From positions 34,606 to 98,605 of the forward strand of contig NZ_KE384544.1 of assembly GCF_000426585.1 (NCBI RefSeq): 64,000 nt of DNA, in the 5' to 3' direction. This document shows, one piece after another, positions 50,795 to 60,065 of the stretch. Below the pieces are notes generated by a model. That model saw nothing but the letters and a program-made list of their open reading frames with translations. It was not told the origin of the DNA and searched no databases. Both the position numbers and the translations under genes were made by a program. Source of the DNA: Segatella baroniae DSM 16972 = JCM 13447 (GTDB lineage Bacteria; Bacteroidota; Bacteroidia; Bacteroidales; Bacteroidaceae). Positions within the stretch are counted from its first letter, which is position 1. Each line of letters opens with the position of its first letter.

Positions 50795-52576
50795 ATGAAA
50801 AAGCTATATTACCTACCGATGGCCTTGGCGGCGCTCGCCTTGTCGAGCTGTTCGTTGGACAAAGAGCCTCTGGACACGCTGGCGGCTGAGAACTATTTCA
50901 ACAACCGGGCCGAACTGCAGACCTTCACGAATGGCTTCTACGCTGATTTTCCTACAGCGGAAGGAATCTATGGCGAAACGGCCGACGCCATCATCCCTAC
51001 CGGTTTGACCACAGAAGTGATGGGAACACGCACCGTTCCCGAATCAGGTGGAGGATGGTCGTGGAGCAGTCTGGCCAACATCAACACCTACTTGCAGCGC
51101 TCCTCTCGCTGTTCCGACGAGGCCGCACGCAAGGAATACGACGGAGTGGCCCGCTTCTTCCGCGCCTACTTCTACTATAATAAGGTGAAACGCTTCGGCG
51201 AAGTGCCTTGGTTCGACGCCCCGCTCGGCTCCACCGACGACAAGTTGTACGAGCCGCGGACCGACCGCAACACGCTCATGGCCAACATTTTGGCCGATGT
51301 CGACTACGCCATCGAGAACCTGCCGACGGCCTCCAGCCTCTACCGCGTGACCAAATGGACGGCCCTGGCCTTGAAATCGAGAATCTTCCTGTACGAGGGT
51401 ACCTACAGGAAATACCACGGAATGGACGGCAGCGAGGCCTATCTGAAGGCGGCCGCGGGGGCTGCCGAGGACTTCATCGCCAACAGTCCGTACAAGATTT
51501 ACACGGCCACCGCCGAGCCTTACCGCAGACTTTTCGTCGCCGACAACGCGCTGAAAGACGAAGTTGTCTTGGCGCGCAACTACAATTTGGGCCTCAACAT
51601 CGTCCACAGCGTCAATCAACACTTCCTCACGGGAGGCTCCAAGCCCGGCATGAACAAGAAGATTGTCGACAGTTATCTCATGAAAGACGGCTCACGTTTC
51701 ACCGACCTGGCAGGCTGGCAGACGATGACTTACTACGCCGAAATGCAAAACCGTGACCCTCGTCTGGCCCAAACTATCGTAGCACCGGGCCACAAGCGCA
51801 TCGGCTCAAACAACGTTGTCTCGCCCAATTTCTCATCGACGACCACCGGTTATCAGATCGCCAAGTGGGTGACCGACGCGGGACAGGACAGCTACAACAA
51901 GTCGCACAACGACATGATACTCTTCCGTGCGGCCGAGGTCTACCTGAATTTGGCCGAAGCCAAGGCCGAGTTGGGCACGCTGTCGCAGGCCGATCTCGAC
52001 AAGACGGTTGCGAAGATACGGGCCAGAGTGGGCATGCCGCCGCTCAACATGGCTGCGGCCAACGCCAATCCCGACCCTTATCTGTCCGCTGCCGAGACGG
52101 GATATCCCAATGTCAGCGGCGCCAACAAAGGCGTCATCTTGGAGATTCGCCGCGAACGGACAATCGAATTGTTCGACGAAGGCTTCCGCTACGACGACCT
52201 GATGCGATGGAAAGAGGGCAAAGCCTTCGAGAAACAGTTCAAGGGAATGTATGTCCCCGCCCTCGATTCCACGAAGAAGTTCGCCATCTTGGACCTCAAC
52301 GGCAACGGAACCGGTGACGCGCAAGACGTCTGCATCTATGATGGAGCGACCGCACCGACCGTCGCCGGCCATCCCGAACTGGGCAAAATAGCCATCTTCC
52401 TCAAGCTGGGCGACAACCTTTCGTTGGAAAACGGCGTGAATGGGGGCCACATCATCGTGCACGACATCAAGGCAAAGCAACGCTCGTGGAACGAAAGCAG
52501 AGACTATCTCTACCCGATTCCGCAGGACCAGATCACGCTCTATGGCGGCAAAATCAGCCAGAATCCGAATTGGTAA
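50795..52576 (+). CDS. SusD-like outer-membrane lipoprotein
   Basis: A 593-residue lipoprotein with a lipobox at Cys19 (LALSSC). SusD signatures include SLDKEPLDTLAAENYFNN, YNKVKRFGEVPWFDAPLG, LFRAAEVYLNLAEAKAELGT, IRRERTIELFDEGFRYDDLMRWK (located by its ends IRRERTIEL and DDLMRWK) and the closing YLYPIPQDQITLYGGKISQNPNW. It forms the surface-binding lid of the STN-SusC transporter. Confidence 0.95.
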   Translation: MKKLYYLPMALAALALSSCSLDKEPLDTLAAENYFNNRAELQTFTNGFYADFPTAEGIYGETADAIIPTGLTTEVMGTRTVPESGGGWSWSSLANINTYLQRSSRCSDEAARKEYDGVARFFRAYFYYNKVKRFGEVPWFDAPLGSTDDKLYEPRTDRNTLMANILADVDYAIENLPTASSLYRVTKWTALALKSRIFLYEGTYRKYHGMDGSEAYLKAAAGAAEDFIANSPYKIYTATAEPYRRLFVADNALKDEVVLARNYNLGLNIVHSVNQHFLTGGSKPGMNKKIVDSYLMKDGSRFTDLAGWQTMTYYAEMQNRDPRLAQTIVAPGHKRIGSNNVVSPNFSSTTTGYQIAKWVTDAGQDSYNKSHNDMILFRAAEVYLNLAEAKAELGTLSQADLDKTVAKIRARVGMPPLNMAAANANPDPYLSAAETGYPNVSGANKGVILEIRRERTIELFDEGFRYDDLMRWKEGKAFEKQFKGMYVPALDSTKKFAILDLNGNGTGDAQDVCIYDGATAPTVAGHPELGKIAIFLKLGDNLSLENGVNGGHIIVHDIKAKQRSWNESRDYLYPIPQDQITLYGGKISQNPNW

Positions 52577-52596
52577 GCAACATTGAATCGGTCAAC

Positions 52597-52632
52597 GTCC
52601 ATTGCGCCATCCGTCAGAGGGGCGCAATGGAC
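52597..52632 (+). other. Intercistronic hairpin between susD and the lipoprotein gene
   Basis: GTCCATTGCGCC pairs perfectly with GGCGCAATGGAC around a 12-nt loop. The following TTCAAAAA lacks a T-tract, so it is more likely a partial terminator or mRNA-stabilising stem that raises susCD expression above that of the downstream enzymes. Confidence 0.65.
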
Positions 52633-52648
52633 TTCAAAAACCTGTCAC

Positions 52649-53551
52649 ATGAAGAATCAGACAATACGCGCTTATATGTTGATTGAAATGCTTTTGCCGC
52701 TGGCAATCGTGGGTTGCGGCGGCGGTGGCGGCCATCCCAACAACGGGGGTAACGGTGACGACACGCCGCCGATTGTCGTCGAGGACTACAAATACACGAA
52801 AGCCGAGGGCGACATCCGCCTGATGACCTACAATTCCTTTTACTGCAAGGGCAACGGCGCGACGCAATCGTTTTCCGACGAACACACCAAGGACTTCGCC
52901 GACGTCATCAAGGCGCTGTCACCCGACGTCATTGCTATCCAGGAACTGGACAGTTTCTGCACCCACCGCAGCCAAAGATACCTGCTGGAGGACATCAGGA
53001 AGGCCACGGGAATCGACTATCGGATCTTCTTCGGGTCGGCAGCCGACTACGACGGCGGCCGTATCGGCTGCGGACTGATGGTGAAGAAGACGCTGGAGGT
53101 GAAGAAGGCGGAAATCATTCCCTTGCCGGGCAACGAGCGTCGGGCCCTGATCAAGGTGCAACTGCCCCGGTTCTCCTTCCTCGCCACCCATCTCGACCTG
53201 AACACCTTGGCCCGCAAGAGCAGCGCGGACATCATCAACAAGGAGGCCAAAGCGGCGTCACAACCCGTGTTTCTGGCCGGCGACCTGAACGATTCGCCTG
53301 CTTGGGCGGCCGACCAGTCGGCCTTCCCCACGCTCCAACAGGCCTTCACCATCGTCAGCGAGACGGCGGGCAGTCTGCCCGGACAGCCCAATACCACCAT
53401 CGACTACATCCTCTTGGATACGCCCCATGCCTCAAATGTAACCATCAAGAAGGCCAAAGTGGTCAAGAGACTTTCGATTGCGGGCGACCAGAAAGACATT
53501 TCCACCGTGTCAGACCACTACCCCGTTTTCGTAGACATCCAAGTAAAGTAA
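52649..53551 (+). CDS. Endonuclease/exonuclease/phosphatase-fold lipoprotein
   Basis: About 300 residues. The start at 52649 yields a lipoprotein signal (lipobox Cys23 followed by a Gly run, IVGCGGGGG). The in-frame ATG at 52583 lies in the hairpin. EEP-fold motifs are present: LMTYNSFYCKG, IAIQELDSF with the metal-binding Glu, AGDLNDSP and STVSDHYPVFVDI with the catalytic Asp-His pair. The family cleaves phosphodiesters or phosphomonoesters in nucleic acids, inositol phosphates or lipids. Lipid-anchored members are common in Bacteroidales PULs but their substrate is unresolved. The order susD, EEP, GH89 implies one operon. Confidence 0.85.
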   Translation: MKNQTIRAYMLIEMLLPLAIVGCGGGGGHPNNGGNGDDTPPIVVEDYKYTKAEGDIRLMTYNSFYCKGNGATQSFSDEHTKDFADVIKALSPDVIAIQELDSFCTHRSQRYLLEDIRKATGIDYRIFFGSAADYDGGRIGCGLMVKKTLEVKKAEIIPLPGNERRALIKVQLPRFSFLATHLDLNTLARKSSADIINKEAKAASQPVFLAGDLNDSPAWAADQSAFPTLQQAFTIVSETAGSLPGQPNTTIDYILLDTPHASNVTIKKAKVVKRLSIAGDQKDISTVSDHYPVFVDIQVK

Positions 53552-53559
53552 CGCCATCC

Positions 53560-55725
53560 ATGCCTTCTTCCGTCTCCAGAACCATCTTTCTGTCGGCCGC
53601 GCTCGCCCTGACACTGTCCTGTCAGGCCCAGGATTTCAGCGGCGTAAGCGAACTCGTGAAGCGCAGAATACCCTCGCTTCATCGGCACATCGTGTTCAAA
53701 CCGCTGCCGAAAGCCGCAGAAGAAACTTTCATTTTGTCCACTCGGAATGGGAATCTGGTTATCCAAGCCAACACGGTGTCTGCGGCTTCGACGGCCGTGA
53801 ACCATTACTTGAACCACGTCTGCCACGCCAGCATATCGCATTCTGCCGACAACCTGCCCTCCACCGTCAAGGTGGTTCCCCTCAAGCGGCCCATCCGCGT
53901 GTCGACACCGTTCCGCTATCGCTACGCGCTCAACTACTGCACGTACAGCTACAGTTACGCTTTCTACCAGTGGGAAGACTTCGAACGCGAACTCGACTGG
54001 CTTTCGCTCAACGGCATCAACCTCATGCTGGCACCCTTGGGAACCGAGATTGTCTGGCAGCAGACGCTGCGGTCTCTGGGCTTCAGCGACGCTTCCATCG
54101 CCCGTTTCATCCCCGGTCCGGCCTACACGGCATGGTGGCTGATGGGCAATCTCGAAGGATGGGGCGGCCCGATGAGCCAACCGATGATCGAGAAACGCCA
54201 CCGGCTGCAAGTCAGAATCCTGGAAAGGATGCGCCAACTGGGTATAGAGCCGGTGCTACAGGGCTTCCCCGGTATCGTGCCGTCGTTCTTCAAGGACAGG
54301 TTCCCCGACGCGCCGGTCGTTCCGCAAGGCCTTTGGGGCGCGTTCCAACGCCCTTATATCCTGCTGCCGGGCAACGAAACGTTCAATCGGGTGGCCGACC
54401 TCTACTACCGGAACATCAAGAAATACTACGGTTCCGACATCCGATTCCTCGGCGGCGACTTGTTTCATGAGGGTGGAAACGCCCAAGGTGTAGACCTCGC
54501 CGCTACGGCTTCGCTCGTGCAACGGCGCATGCTGGCCCACTTCCCGCAGGCCCGATGGGTGCTGCAAGGATGGAACGACAATCCTCCACCCTCACTGTTG
54601 GCTGGCTTGGACAAGCGCCACGTGCTGCTCATCAACCTGTCCGGAGAGATTGCCACGTCGTGGGAGAAGTCGCAGGAGTTCGGCCGGACGCCCTGGATTT
54701 GGGGCAGTGTGAACCATTTCGGCGGCAAGACCGACATGGGCGGGCAGCTTCCCGTGCTGGTGAACGAACCGCATCGGGCCTTCCGCAACTCCAAGAACCA
54801 CGTGATGAAGGGTATCGGCATTCTGCCCGAAGGCATTCTCACCAACCCCATTGTCTACGATTTCGCGCTGAAGACGGCGTGGAACGACCACGCGCCCGAC
54901 CTCGACCCAATGCTCCGCCAATATGTCCTCTACCGCTACGGGCGGTGGGACGACCGGCTCTACAAGGCGTGGCTGCTGCTCAGCCGGTCGGTGTTCGGCG
55001 AATTTGAGTTCAAGGGCGAAGGCACGTTCGAGTCCATCTTCTGCGCCCGCCCCTCGACGAATGTCACGAGTGTCTCCACCTGGGGGCCGAAGCGGATGCA
55101 ATACGACCCGGCCCTGCTCGAACAGGCGCTGACGCTCTTCAGGCAAGCGGCCGACCATCTGGCGGCTTCGGCCACCTATCGGTACGACCTCGTCGACCTG
55201 ACCCGCCAGGTGATGGCCAACCATGGACGCACGGTCTACCGCCAAGCCATGGATGCCTACCGGACCAAAGACACGCTACGGCTGGCCGAGGCGTCACGGC
55301 GGTTCGTCAGCCTCGTGCTCCTACAGGACAGCCTCCTCGCCACCGACCGCCACTTCCTGCTGGGCAACTGGCTGAAGGCCGCCCAAGCCTACGGCGACAA
55401 CGAAGCCGATCGGCGGCTGTCGCTCGAAAACGCACGCACGCAAATCACCTACTGGGGGCCCGACGACCCGACGACGCGCGTCCACGACTACGCCAACAAG
55501 GAATGGTCAGGGCTGTTGCGCGACTTCTACGCGCCGCGATGGACGGCCTTCTTCGACGGCCTGAACCGCCAGCTGCGCGGCCGGGAGACGCCCGAAACCG
55601 ACTTCTTCGCCATGGAACGGGCATGGGCCAAGGCTGACAACGCCTATCCCACCGAACCTCAGGGCGACTGTCTCAAGATGGTCGACCGCGCCATGGCGGC
55701 CGTCGGCTTGCCGCGCGTTTTCTGA
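53560..55725 (+). CDS. GH89 alpha-N-acetylglucosaminidase
   Basis: A 721-residue exported enzyme (signal peptide to about residue 24). I start it at 53560, eight bases after the previous stop. It follows NAGLU/GH89 throughout: NYCTYSYSYAFYQWEDFERE, LNGINLMLAPLGTEIVWQ, GPAYTAWWLMGNLEGWGGP, Glu304 in DLFHEGGN and Glu424 in ILPEGILTN, the two positions of the catalytic glutamates, with PWIWGSVNHFGGKTDMGG between them. GH89 removes terminal alpha-linked GlcNAc from heparan-derived fragments or from alpha-1,4-GlcNAc-capped gastric/duodenal mucin. The latter fits the rest of this window better. Confidence 0.95.
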   Translation: MPSSVSRTIFLSAALALTLSCQAQDFSGVSELVKRRIPSLHRHIVFKPLPKAAEETFILSTRNGNLVIQANTVSAASTAVNHYLNHVCHASISHSADNLPSTVKVVPLKRPIRVSTPFRYRYALNYCTYSYSYAFYQWEDFERELDWLSLNGINLMLAPLGTEIVWQQTLRSLGFSDASIARFIPGPAYTAWWLMGNLEGWGGPMSQPMIEKRHRLQVRILERMRQLGIEPVLQGFPGIVPSFFKDRFPDAPVVPQGLWGAFQRPYILLPGNETFNRVADLYYRNIKKYYGSDIRFLGGDLFHEGGNAQGVDLAATASLVQRRMLAHFPQARWVLQGWNDNPPPSLLAGLDKRHVLLINLSGEIATSWEKSQEFGRTPWIWGSVNHFGGKTDMGGQLPVLVNEPHRAFRNSKNHVMKGIGILPEGILTNPIVYDFALKTAWNDHAPDLDPMLRQYVLYRYGRWDDRLYKAWLLLSRSVFGEFEFKGEGTFESIFCARPSTNVTSVSTWGPKRMQYDPALLEQALTLFRQAADHLAASATYRYDLVDLTRQVMANHGRTVYRQAMDAYRTKDTLRLAEASRRFVSLVLLQDSLLATDRHFLLGNWLKAAQAYGDNEADRRLSLENARTQITYWGPDDPTTRVHDYANKEWSGLLRDFYAPRWTAFFDGLNRQLRGRETPETDFFAMERAWAKADNAYPTEPQGDCLKMVDRAMAAVGLPRVF

Positions 55726-55740
55726 AAGCACAGCTTCCGC

Positions 55741-55850
55741 CCCGCAACCGCTGCCCTTTCACAAGCTGAAAGCAGTGCTTTTGGCGGCCAACCGCTGCCC
55801 TTTCACAAAATGAAAGCAGTGCTTCCGGCCCGCAAAAGGACTGCTTTGGA
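55741..55850. repeat. 22-bp periodic intergenic array
   Basis: CAACCGCTGCCCTTTCACA starts at 55745 and again at 55789 (44 bases, two periods), with GAAAGCAGTGCTT units between and after them. It ends in AAAAGGACTGCTTTGG. It fills the gap between GH89 and GH3, and no promoter is apparent. Confidence 0.85.
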
Positions 55851-55891
55851 AATGAAAACGACAGGCTTTCTTCTTTTCACGAACACAAAAC

Positions 55892-58462
55892 ATGAACATA
55901 TACACAATGAGATTCCTACACAAGACGGCGGCCATCGCCTGCCTGCTCGCAAGTTTCGGCGCGCCCTCCAACGCGCAGGACTTTCCTTTCAGAGACGCAA
56001 ACCTCTCGCCCGAAGCGCGCGTCAACGACCTGATCGGCCGCATGACGCTGCCCGAAAAGATAGACATGCTCCAGAGCGACTTCTTCTTTCGGGGCTGCGA
56101 AAGGCTGGGGGTGCCGCGCTTCGAGACGGCCGACGGCCCGCTGGGCATAGCGTCATGGGGGCTGAAGGGGCGCGCCACAGCCTTCCCCAGCCAACTGTCG
56201 CTGGCCGCTTCGTGGAACAGGAGCCTGGCCCGGCGCCTCGGCGCCATCTACGCGCAGGAGTGGCGGTCGCGCGGCATTCATGTCTTCTACGGCCCGGGGG
56301 TCAACATCTACCGCTCGTCGAAGGACTCGCGCAACTTCGAATACATGGGAGAAGACCCTTGCTTGGCCGCCGAGATGGCCGTGCCGTTCATCCAAAGCCT
56401 ACAGGCGGGCGGCGTCATGGCCACCGTCAAGCACTTCGTGGCCAACGACCAGGAGTTCGACCGCTACAAAGTGAGCAGCGAAGTGTCGGAAAGGACGCTG
56501 CATGAAATCTACTATCCGCCCTTCAAGGCGGCCATACAGCGGGGCGGTGTCCACGCCGTGATGATGGGCTACAACTTGGTGAACGGCGTCTACTGCGCCC
56601 AGAACAGACTTCTGATGACCGACATGCTGCGCAACGCCTGGAGCTTCAGGGGCAACATCATGTCGGACTGGGGGGCCACGCACAGCACATGGGCGTCGGT
56701 CGAGGCCGGACTCGACATGGAACTGGGCACCTTCGACCATCTCAACCGCCAGCAACTGCTGCCGCTGGTCGAGTCGGGGAAGCTGAAAGAAAGCCGAATC
56801 GACGACATGGTGCGCCACATTCTCCAACCTTGCTTCGCCTTGGGATTCTTCGACCGCCCCACGGCGAAGGACCTTTCCATCCCCACTTACAATGAAGCGG
56901 CCAACCGAATGGCCTACGACGAGGCCTGCGAAGGAATCATCCTGCTGAAGAACGAACGGCAAATCCTGCCGCTGCGGTCGCCCAGGACGATTGCGGTCAT
57001 CGGCCCGAATGCCAACCCAAACGTCGTCGACGACAACACGTTCGACGTCAAAGGCTGTTCATTCGGTGGCGGAGGAAGTTCCAAAGTCAACCCCTGGTAC
57101 GTGGTGAACGACATGGAGGGCATTCGCAAAGCATTCCCCGACGCCCGCATTCTCTACGCAGAAGGGGTGTCGAACGCCTACAAGCGCAGACTGTTCAAGC
57201 AGAGCGCGTTCAGGACAAAGGATGGAAAACGGGGGCTGGAAGCCCGCTGCTACGCGCTCGACGAGCAGGAAAACAGGATGGACGACGAGCCGAAGATGAG
57301 CCGCATAGACCCAAACGTGGACTTCAGATGGGCGGAAGGAGCGTCGGCCGTGCAGGCTTTGGGCCACGATTATCTGATGGAATGGGAAGGCACGGTGGCG
57401 TCGGAAGAGAACGATTCCATCCTGTTCTTCGTCGACGCGCAGGGCGGTTGCCGGCTGACCGTCGACGGAAGGGTCGTCATCGACGAGCGAATGTCGCAGT
57501 CGTTTGCCAACCGTCATGTGAAGATAGCCTCACAAAGGGGGCGCAGGCATGCCGTCCGGCTGGAATATTGGAACCGCCACTGCAGCCCCGCCGAGATACG
57601 GATGGGCTGGGACTACGCCACGGGCGTGGACTATTCCGAAGCCGTCCGGCTGGCCCGACAGGCCGACTGCGTGGTGTTCTGCGGCGGACTGGACGCCAGC
57701 CTGGAGTTTGAAGGCACCGACCGACCGTTCGAACTGCCCTACGGACAGGACGAACTCATCATCGCCTTGGCACAGGCGAATCCCAATCTCATCGTGGCAC
57801 TGCACGGCGGTGGCGCCATGCGCATGTCGCCGTGGATCGGGCGCGTGGCCGGCGTGCTCCACCTGCTCTACCCCGGACAGGAGGGCGGCACGGCATTGGG
57901 CCACATCCTCTCGGGAAAAGTGAACCCGTCGGCCAAGCTTCCCTTCACCATCGAGCGCGAATGGAAGGACTCGCCGGCCTACGGCAACTACGACGAGACG
58001 CGCAAGGAGCGCAAAGTATATTATCGTGAAGGCATTTACGTGGGCTACCGGGGCTACGAGCGCAAGGGCACAACGCCCCTCTTTGCCTTCGGCCACGGCC
58101 TTTCCTACACGGCGTTCGCCTACGAAAAACTCACGGCGTCGGTCGTCGACCGGAAGAAAGCCGTGGTGAAGGTGACGCTCGACGTGACGAATACGGGACA
58201 AAAAGACGGTGCCGAGGTGGTGGAGCTATACGTCCACGACCCCGTTTCCAAGGTGGACCGGCCCTACAAGGAACTGAAGAACTTTGAAAAGGTGTGGCTC
58301 AAGGCCGGCGAAACCAAGCGGGTGGAGATGACATTGGGGGCCGACGCCTTCCAATACTACGACGAACATCGCCATGAATGGGTGTTGGAACGGGGCGTTT
58401 TCGACATTTTGGCGGGGGCCTCGTCGGCCGACATCCGACAGAAAGCCACCATCCGCCTGTAA
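55892..58462 (+). CDS. GH3 beta-glycosidase with inserted PA14 domain
   Basis: An 856-residue exported enzyme (a second start at 55907, MRFLHKT, is equally plausible). The GH3 barrel carries ETADGPLGIASWG, FYGPGVNIYRSSKDSRNFEYMGED (its ends FYGPGVNIYR and NFEYMGED), KHFVANDQEFDRYKV, and Asp259 in NIMSDWGATHS as the nucleophile. In the alpha/beta sandwich a PA14 domain is inserted at about 460-580 (YLMEWEGTVASEENDSILFF, GCRLTVDGRVVIDE). The C-terminal FnIII-like domain follows (VVKVTLDVTNTGQKDGAEVVELY). PA14-bearing GH3 enzymes act mostly on beta-glucosides; here the neighbours suggest an amino-sugar or galactose chain. It converges with the ECF sigma gene, 14 bp away. Confidence 0.93.
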   Translation: MNIYTMRFLHKTAAIACLLASFGAPSNAQDFPFRDANLSPEARVNDLIGRMTLPEKIDMLQSDFFFRGCERLGVPRFETADGPLGIASWGLKGRATAFPSQLSLAASWNRSLARRLGAIYAQEWRSRGIHVFYGPGVNIYRSSKDSRNFEYMGEDPCLAAEMAVPFIQSLQAGGVMATVKHFVANDQEFDRYKVSSEVSERTLHEIYYPPFKAAIQRGGVHAVMMGYNLVNGVYCAQNRLLMTDMLRNAWSFRGNIMSDWGATHSTWASVEAGLDMELGTFDHLNRQQLLPLVESGKLKESRIDDMVRHILQPCFALGFFDRPTAKDLSIPTYNEAANRMAYDEACEGIILLKNERQILPLRSPRTIAVIGPNANPNVVDDNTFDVKGCSFGGGGSSKVNPWYVVNDMEGIRKAFPDARILYAEGVSNAYKRRLFKQSAFRTKDGKRGLEARCYALDEQENRMDDEPKMSRIDPNVDFRWAEGASAVQALGHDYLMEWEGTVASEENDSILFFVDAQGGCRLTVDGRVVIDERMSQSFANRHVKIASQRGRRHAVRLEYWNRHCSPAEIRMGWDYATGVDYSEAVRLARQADCVVFCGGLDASLEFEGTDRPFELPYGQDELIIALAQANPNLIVALHGGGAMRMSPWIGRVAGVLHLLYPGQEGGTALGHILSGKVNPSAKLPFTIEREWKDSPAYGNYDETRKERKVYYREGIYVGYRGYERKGTTPLFAFGHGLSYTAFAYEKLTASVVDRKKAVVKVTLDVTNTGQKDGAEVVELYVHDPVSKVDRPYKELKNFEKVWLKAGETKRVEMTLGADAFQYYDEHRHEWVLERGVFDILAGASSADIRQKATIRL

Positions 58463-58476
58463 GGGAAAGGCTCCGT

Positions 58477-59112
58477 TCAGCGCGTGAAGCTCCACCAGGC
58501 GGCCAACATCGAAAGCAATGGATTTCGAAGTTGGCCGCTTTTTGCGCGCAAGACGGTGACGGCGCGATACACGAGCTTGCGCACCGAGCCCACCTGGAGG
58601 CCCATCAGCTCGGCGATCTCTTCGTAATCCATGTCGTGCATGTAACGAAGATAGACGGCTTCGCGCTGCCGGTCGGTGAGCATGGCCATGAGTCGGGCTA
58701 TCGTGGCGGCTATGTCGCGGCGCTCTTCGTCGCCGATCATCGTGTCAAGGACGGTCACATCGGTGAAGAAAGGCAGCTGGGCGACCTCCTTGTCGGCCTG
58801 TTTGGCGTTCTTCTTGTGCACGTTGAGCATGGCGTTGCGGAACGCCCGGAAGAGATAAGCGGTGATGTTGGTCACGGCTGACAGCTGTCGCCGCTTCATA
58901 TAGACCTGACAAAACACGTCGTGAACGCCGTCTTCGCAAGTGGGTTGGTCGAAGCCCATGCCCCGACCGTAGGCCATCAATTCATCCACAGACAGAAAAT
59001 AGAGCGACGAAAAGGCCTCATTGAGACTCGCTTCGTCCTCACTGTTCAGGAACATCGTCCAATGCAGTTCCAGCTGTTGATGTCGTCTGTTGCGGTCCAT
59101 GGTGGGAGTCAA
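58477..59112 (-). CDS. ECF-type RNA polymerase sigma factor
   Basis: A 211-residue protein, or 207 if it starts at the second Met (MDRNRRH). Region 2 spans about 42-110 (EDGVHDVFCQVYMKRRQLSAVTNITAYLFRAFRNAMLN; ends EDGVHDVFCQVY and LFRAFRNAMLN). Region 4 spans about 140-195 (LTDRQREAVYLRYMHDMDYEEIAELMGLQVGSVRKLVYRA; ends LTDRQREAVYLR and GSVRKLVYRA). It is the only sigma gene near the FecR/STN-SusC pair, though 11.4 kb from the FecR gene and on the opposite strand. I infer that it is the cognate sigma of that locus. Confidence 0.92.
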   Translation of the reverse strand: MTPTMDRNRRHQQLELHWTMFLNSEDEASLNEAFSSLYFLSVDELMAYGRGMGFDQPTCEDGVHDVFCQVYMKRRQLSAVTNITAYLFRAFRNAMLNVHKKNAKQADKEVAQLPFFTDVTVLDTMIGDEERRDIAATIARLMAMLTDRQREAVYLRYMHDMDYEEIAELMGLQVGSVRKLVYRAVTVLRAKSGQLRNPLLSMLAAWWSFTR

Positions 59113-59150
59113 GACTACGGGATGTCGTTCGCGACCGGCGGGAGCTTTGT

Positions 59151-59972
59151 TCAGAAGCTGCGCAACCAGCTCTCCAGCTCCATCATGAGCAGGTTGTGGA
59201 AGCGGAAACGGGGCAGAATGCCCCAGCCGTGGCCGCCCGACGGGTAGACGTGGAGGGAGGCGGAGACGTCGTGGCGATAGAGTTCCATGTAGTAGTTGAC
59301 GCCGTTGGCGGGCGCCACCACATGGTCGTCGTCGCTCAGGGCTATCCAGGCGCGCGGCGTCACGCGCGTCACTTGCAGGTCGTTGCTGTAGAGGCGTTCG
59401 TCCTTCTTCGACGCGTTCTTGCCCAAGAGGTTGTCGTGGCTACCCTTGTGGGTGAACGCCGGATCCATCGTGATGACGGGATAGAAGAGGATTTGGAAGT
59501 CGGGCTTGGCGTCGCCGCGGCTGTGTGTGGCGAGTGTCGAGGCCAGATGGCCGCCCGCCGAGAAGCCCATGACGCCCACGTCGGCGCGGTTGACGTTCCA
59601 TCCGGCGGCGTTGCGGCGTATCAGTTTCATGGCTTCCTCGGCGTCGCCGATGGCCACTTCCTTCACGCCGTGGGGCATGCGATACTTCAAGACCACGGCC
59701 GCAATGCCCATGTTGTTGAGAAAGCCGGCCCAGTCGGTGCCTTCCTTGGCCATCGCCAGGCTGCCATAGCCGCCGCCGGGACAGATGAGCACGGCCCGCC
59801 CCGTCGGTTTCTCGGGCAGAAAGACATGCACCTTGGCCGTGTCGGCGGCGTCGGCGCTCTCGACGGGTGCGCCCTGGGGCCACAAGTTCAGTTCGAAGGC
59901 GCTCTGTGCCAGGGCCGGAGAGACCGCCAGAAGCAAGGCGCAAATCATCATCAGTTGCTTTAATTTCTTCAT
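59151..59972 (-). CDS. Secreted alpha/beta-hydrolase, acetylesterase-like
   Basis: A 273-residue protein with a signal peptide (ends ALAQ, residue 23). The alpha/beta-hydrolase plan carries an oxyanion GGGYG (67-70 region, ICPGGGYGS), the nucleophile Ser138 in GFSAGGH, an acidic residue at about 214-216 (LSDDDHVV) and His248 in SGGHGW. It belongs to the BD-FAE/xylan-esterase-like group that removes acetyl or other acyl groups from sugars. It faces the sialate O-acetylesterase gene divergently, so both may be controlled together. Confidence 0.88.
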   Translation of the reverse strand: MKKLKQLMMICALLLAVSPALAQSAFELNLWPQGAPVESADAADTAKVHVFLPEKPTGRAVLICPGGGYGSLAMAKEGTDWAGFLNNMGIAAVVLKYRMPHGVKEVAIGDAEEAMKLIRRNAAGWNVNRADVGVMGFSAGGHLASTLATHSRGDAKPDFQILFYPVITMDPAFTHKGSHDNLLGKNASKKDERLYSNDLQVTRVTPRAWIALSDDDHVVAPANGVNYYMELYRHDVSASLHVYPSGGHGWGILPRFRFHNLLMMELESWLRSF

Positions 59973-60012
59973 GTTGTGTCAGTATTTAGGCTCATTTTCA
60001 GTCATATAGTTG

Positions 60013-60040
60013 CAAAGATAAATAAAAAATCGTAATATTG
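60013..60040. promoter_or_regulatory. Divergent promoter region between two esterase genes
   Basis: On the minus strand CAAAGATA (60013-60020) reads as TATCTTTG, an exact TAnnTTTG box for the esterase. On the plus strand TAATATTG (60033-60040) differs by one base and faces the sialate O-acetylesterase. Confidence 0.5.
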
Positions 60041-60065
60041 CAGCGCGAAACAAACGAAACAAACC

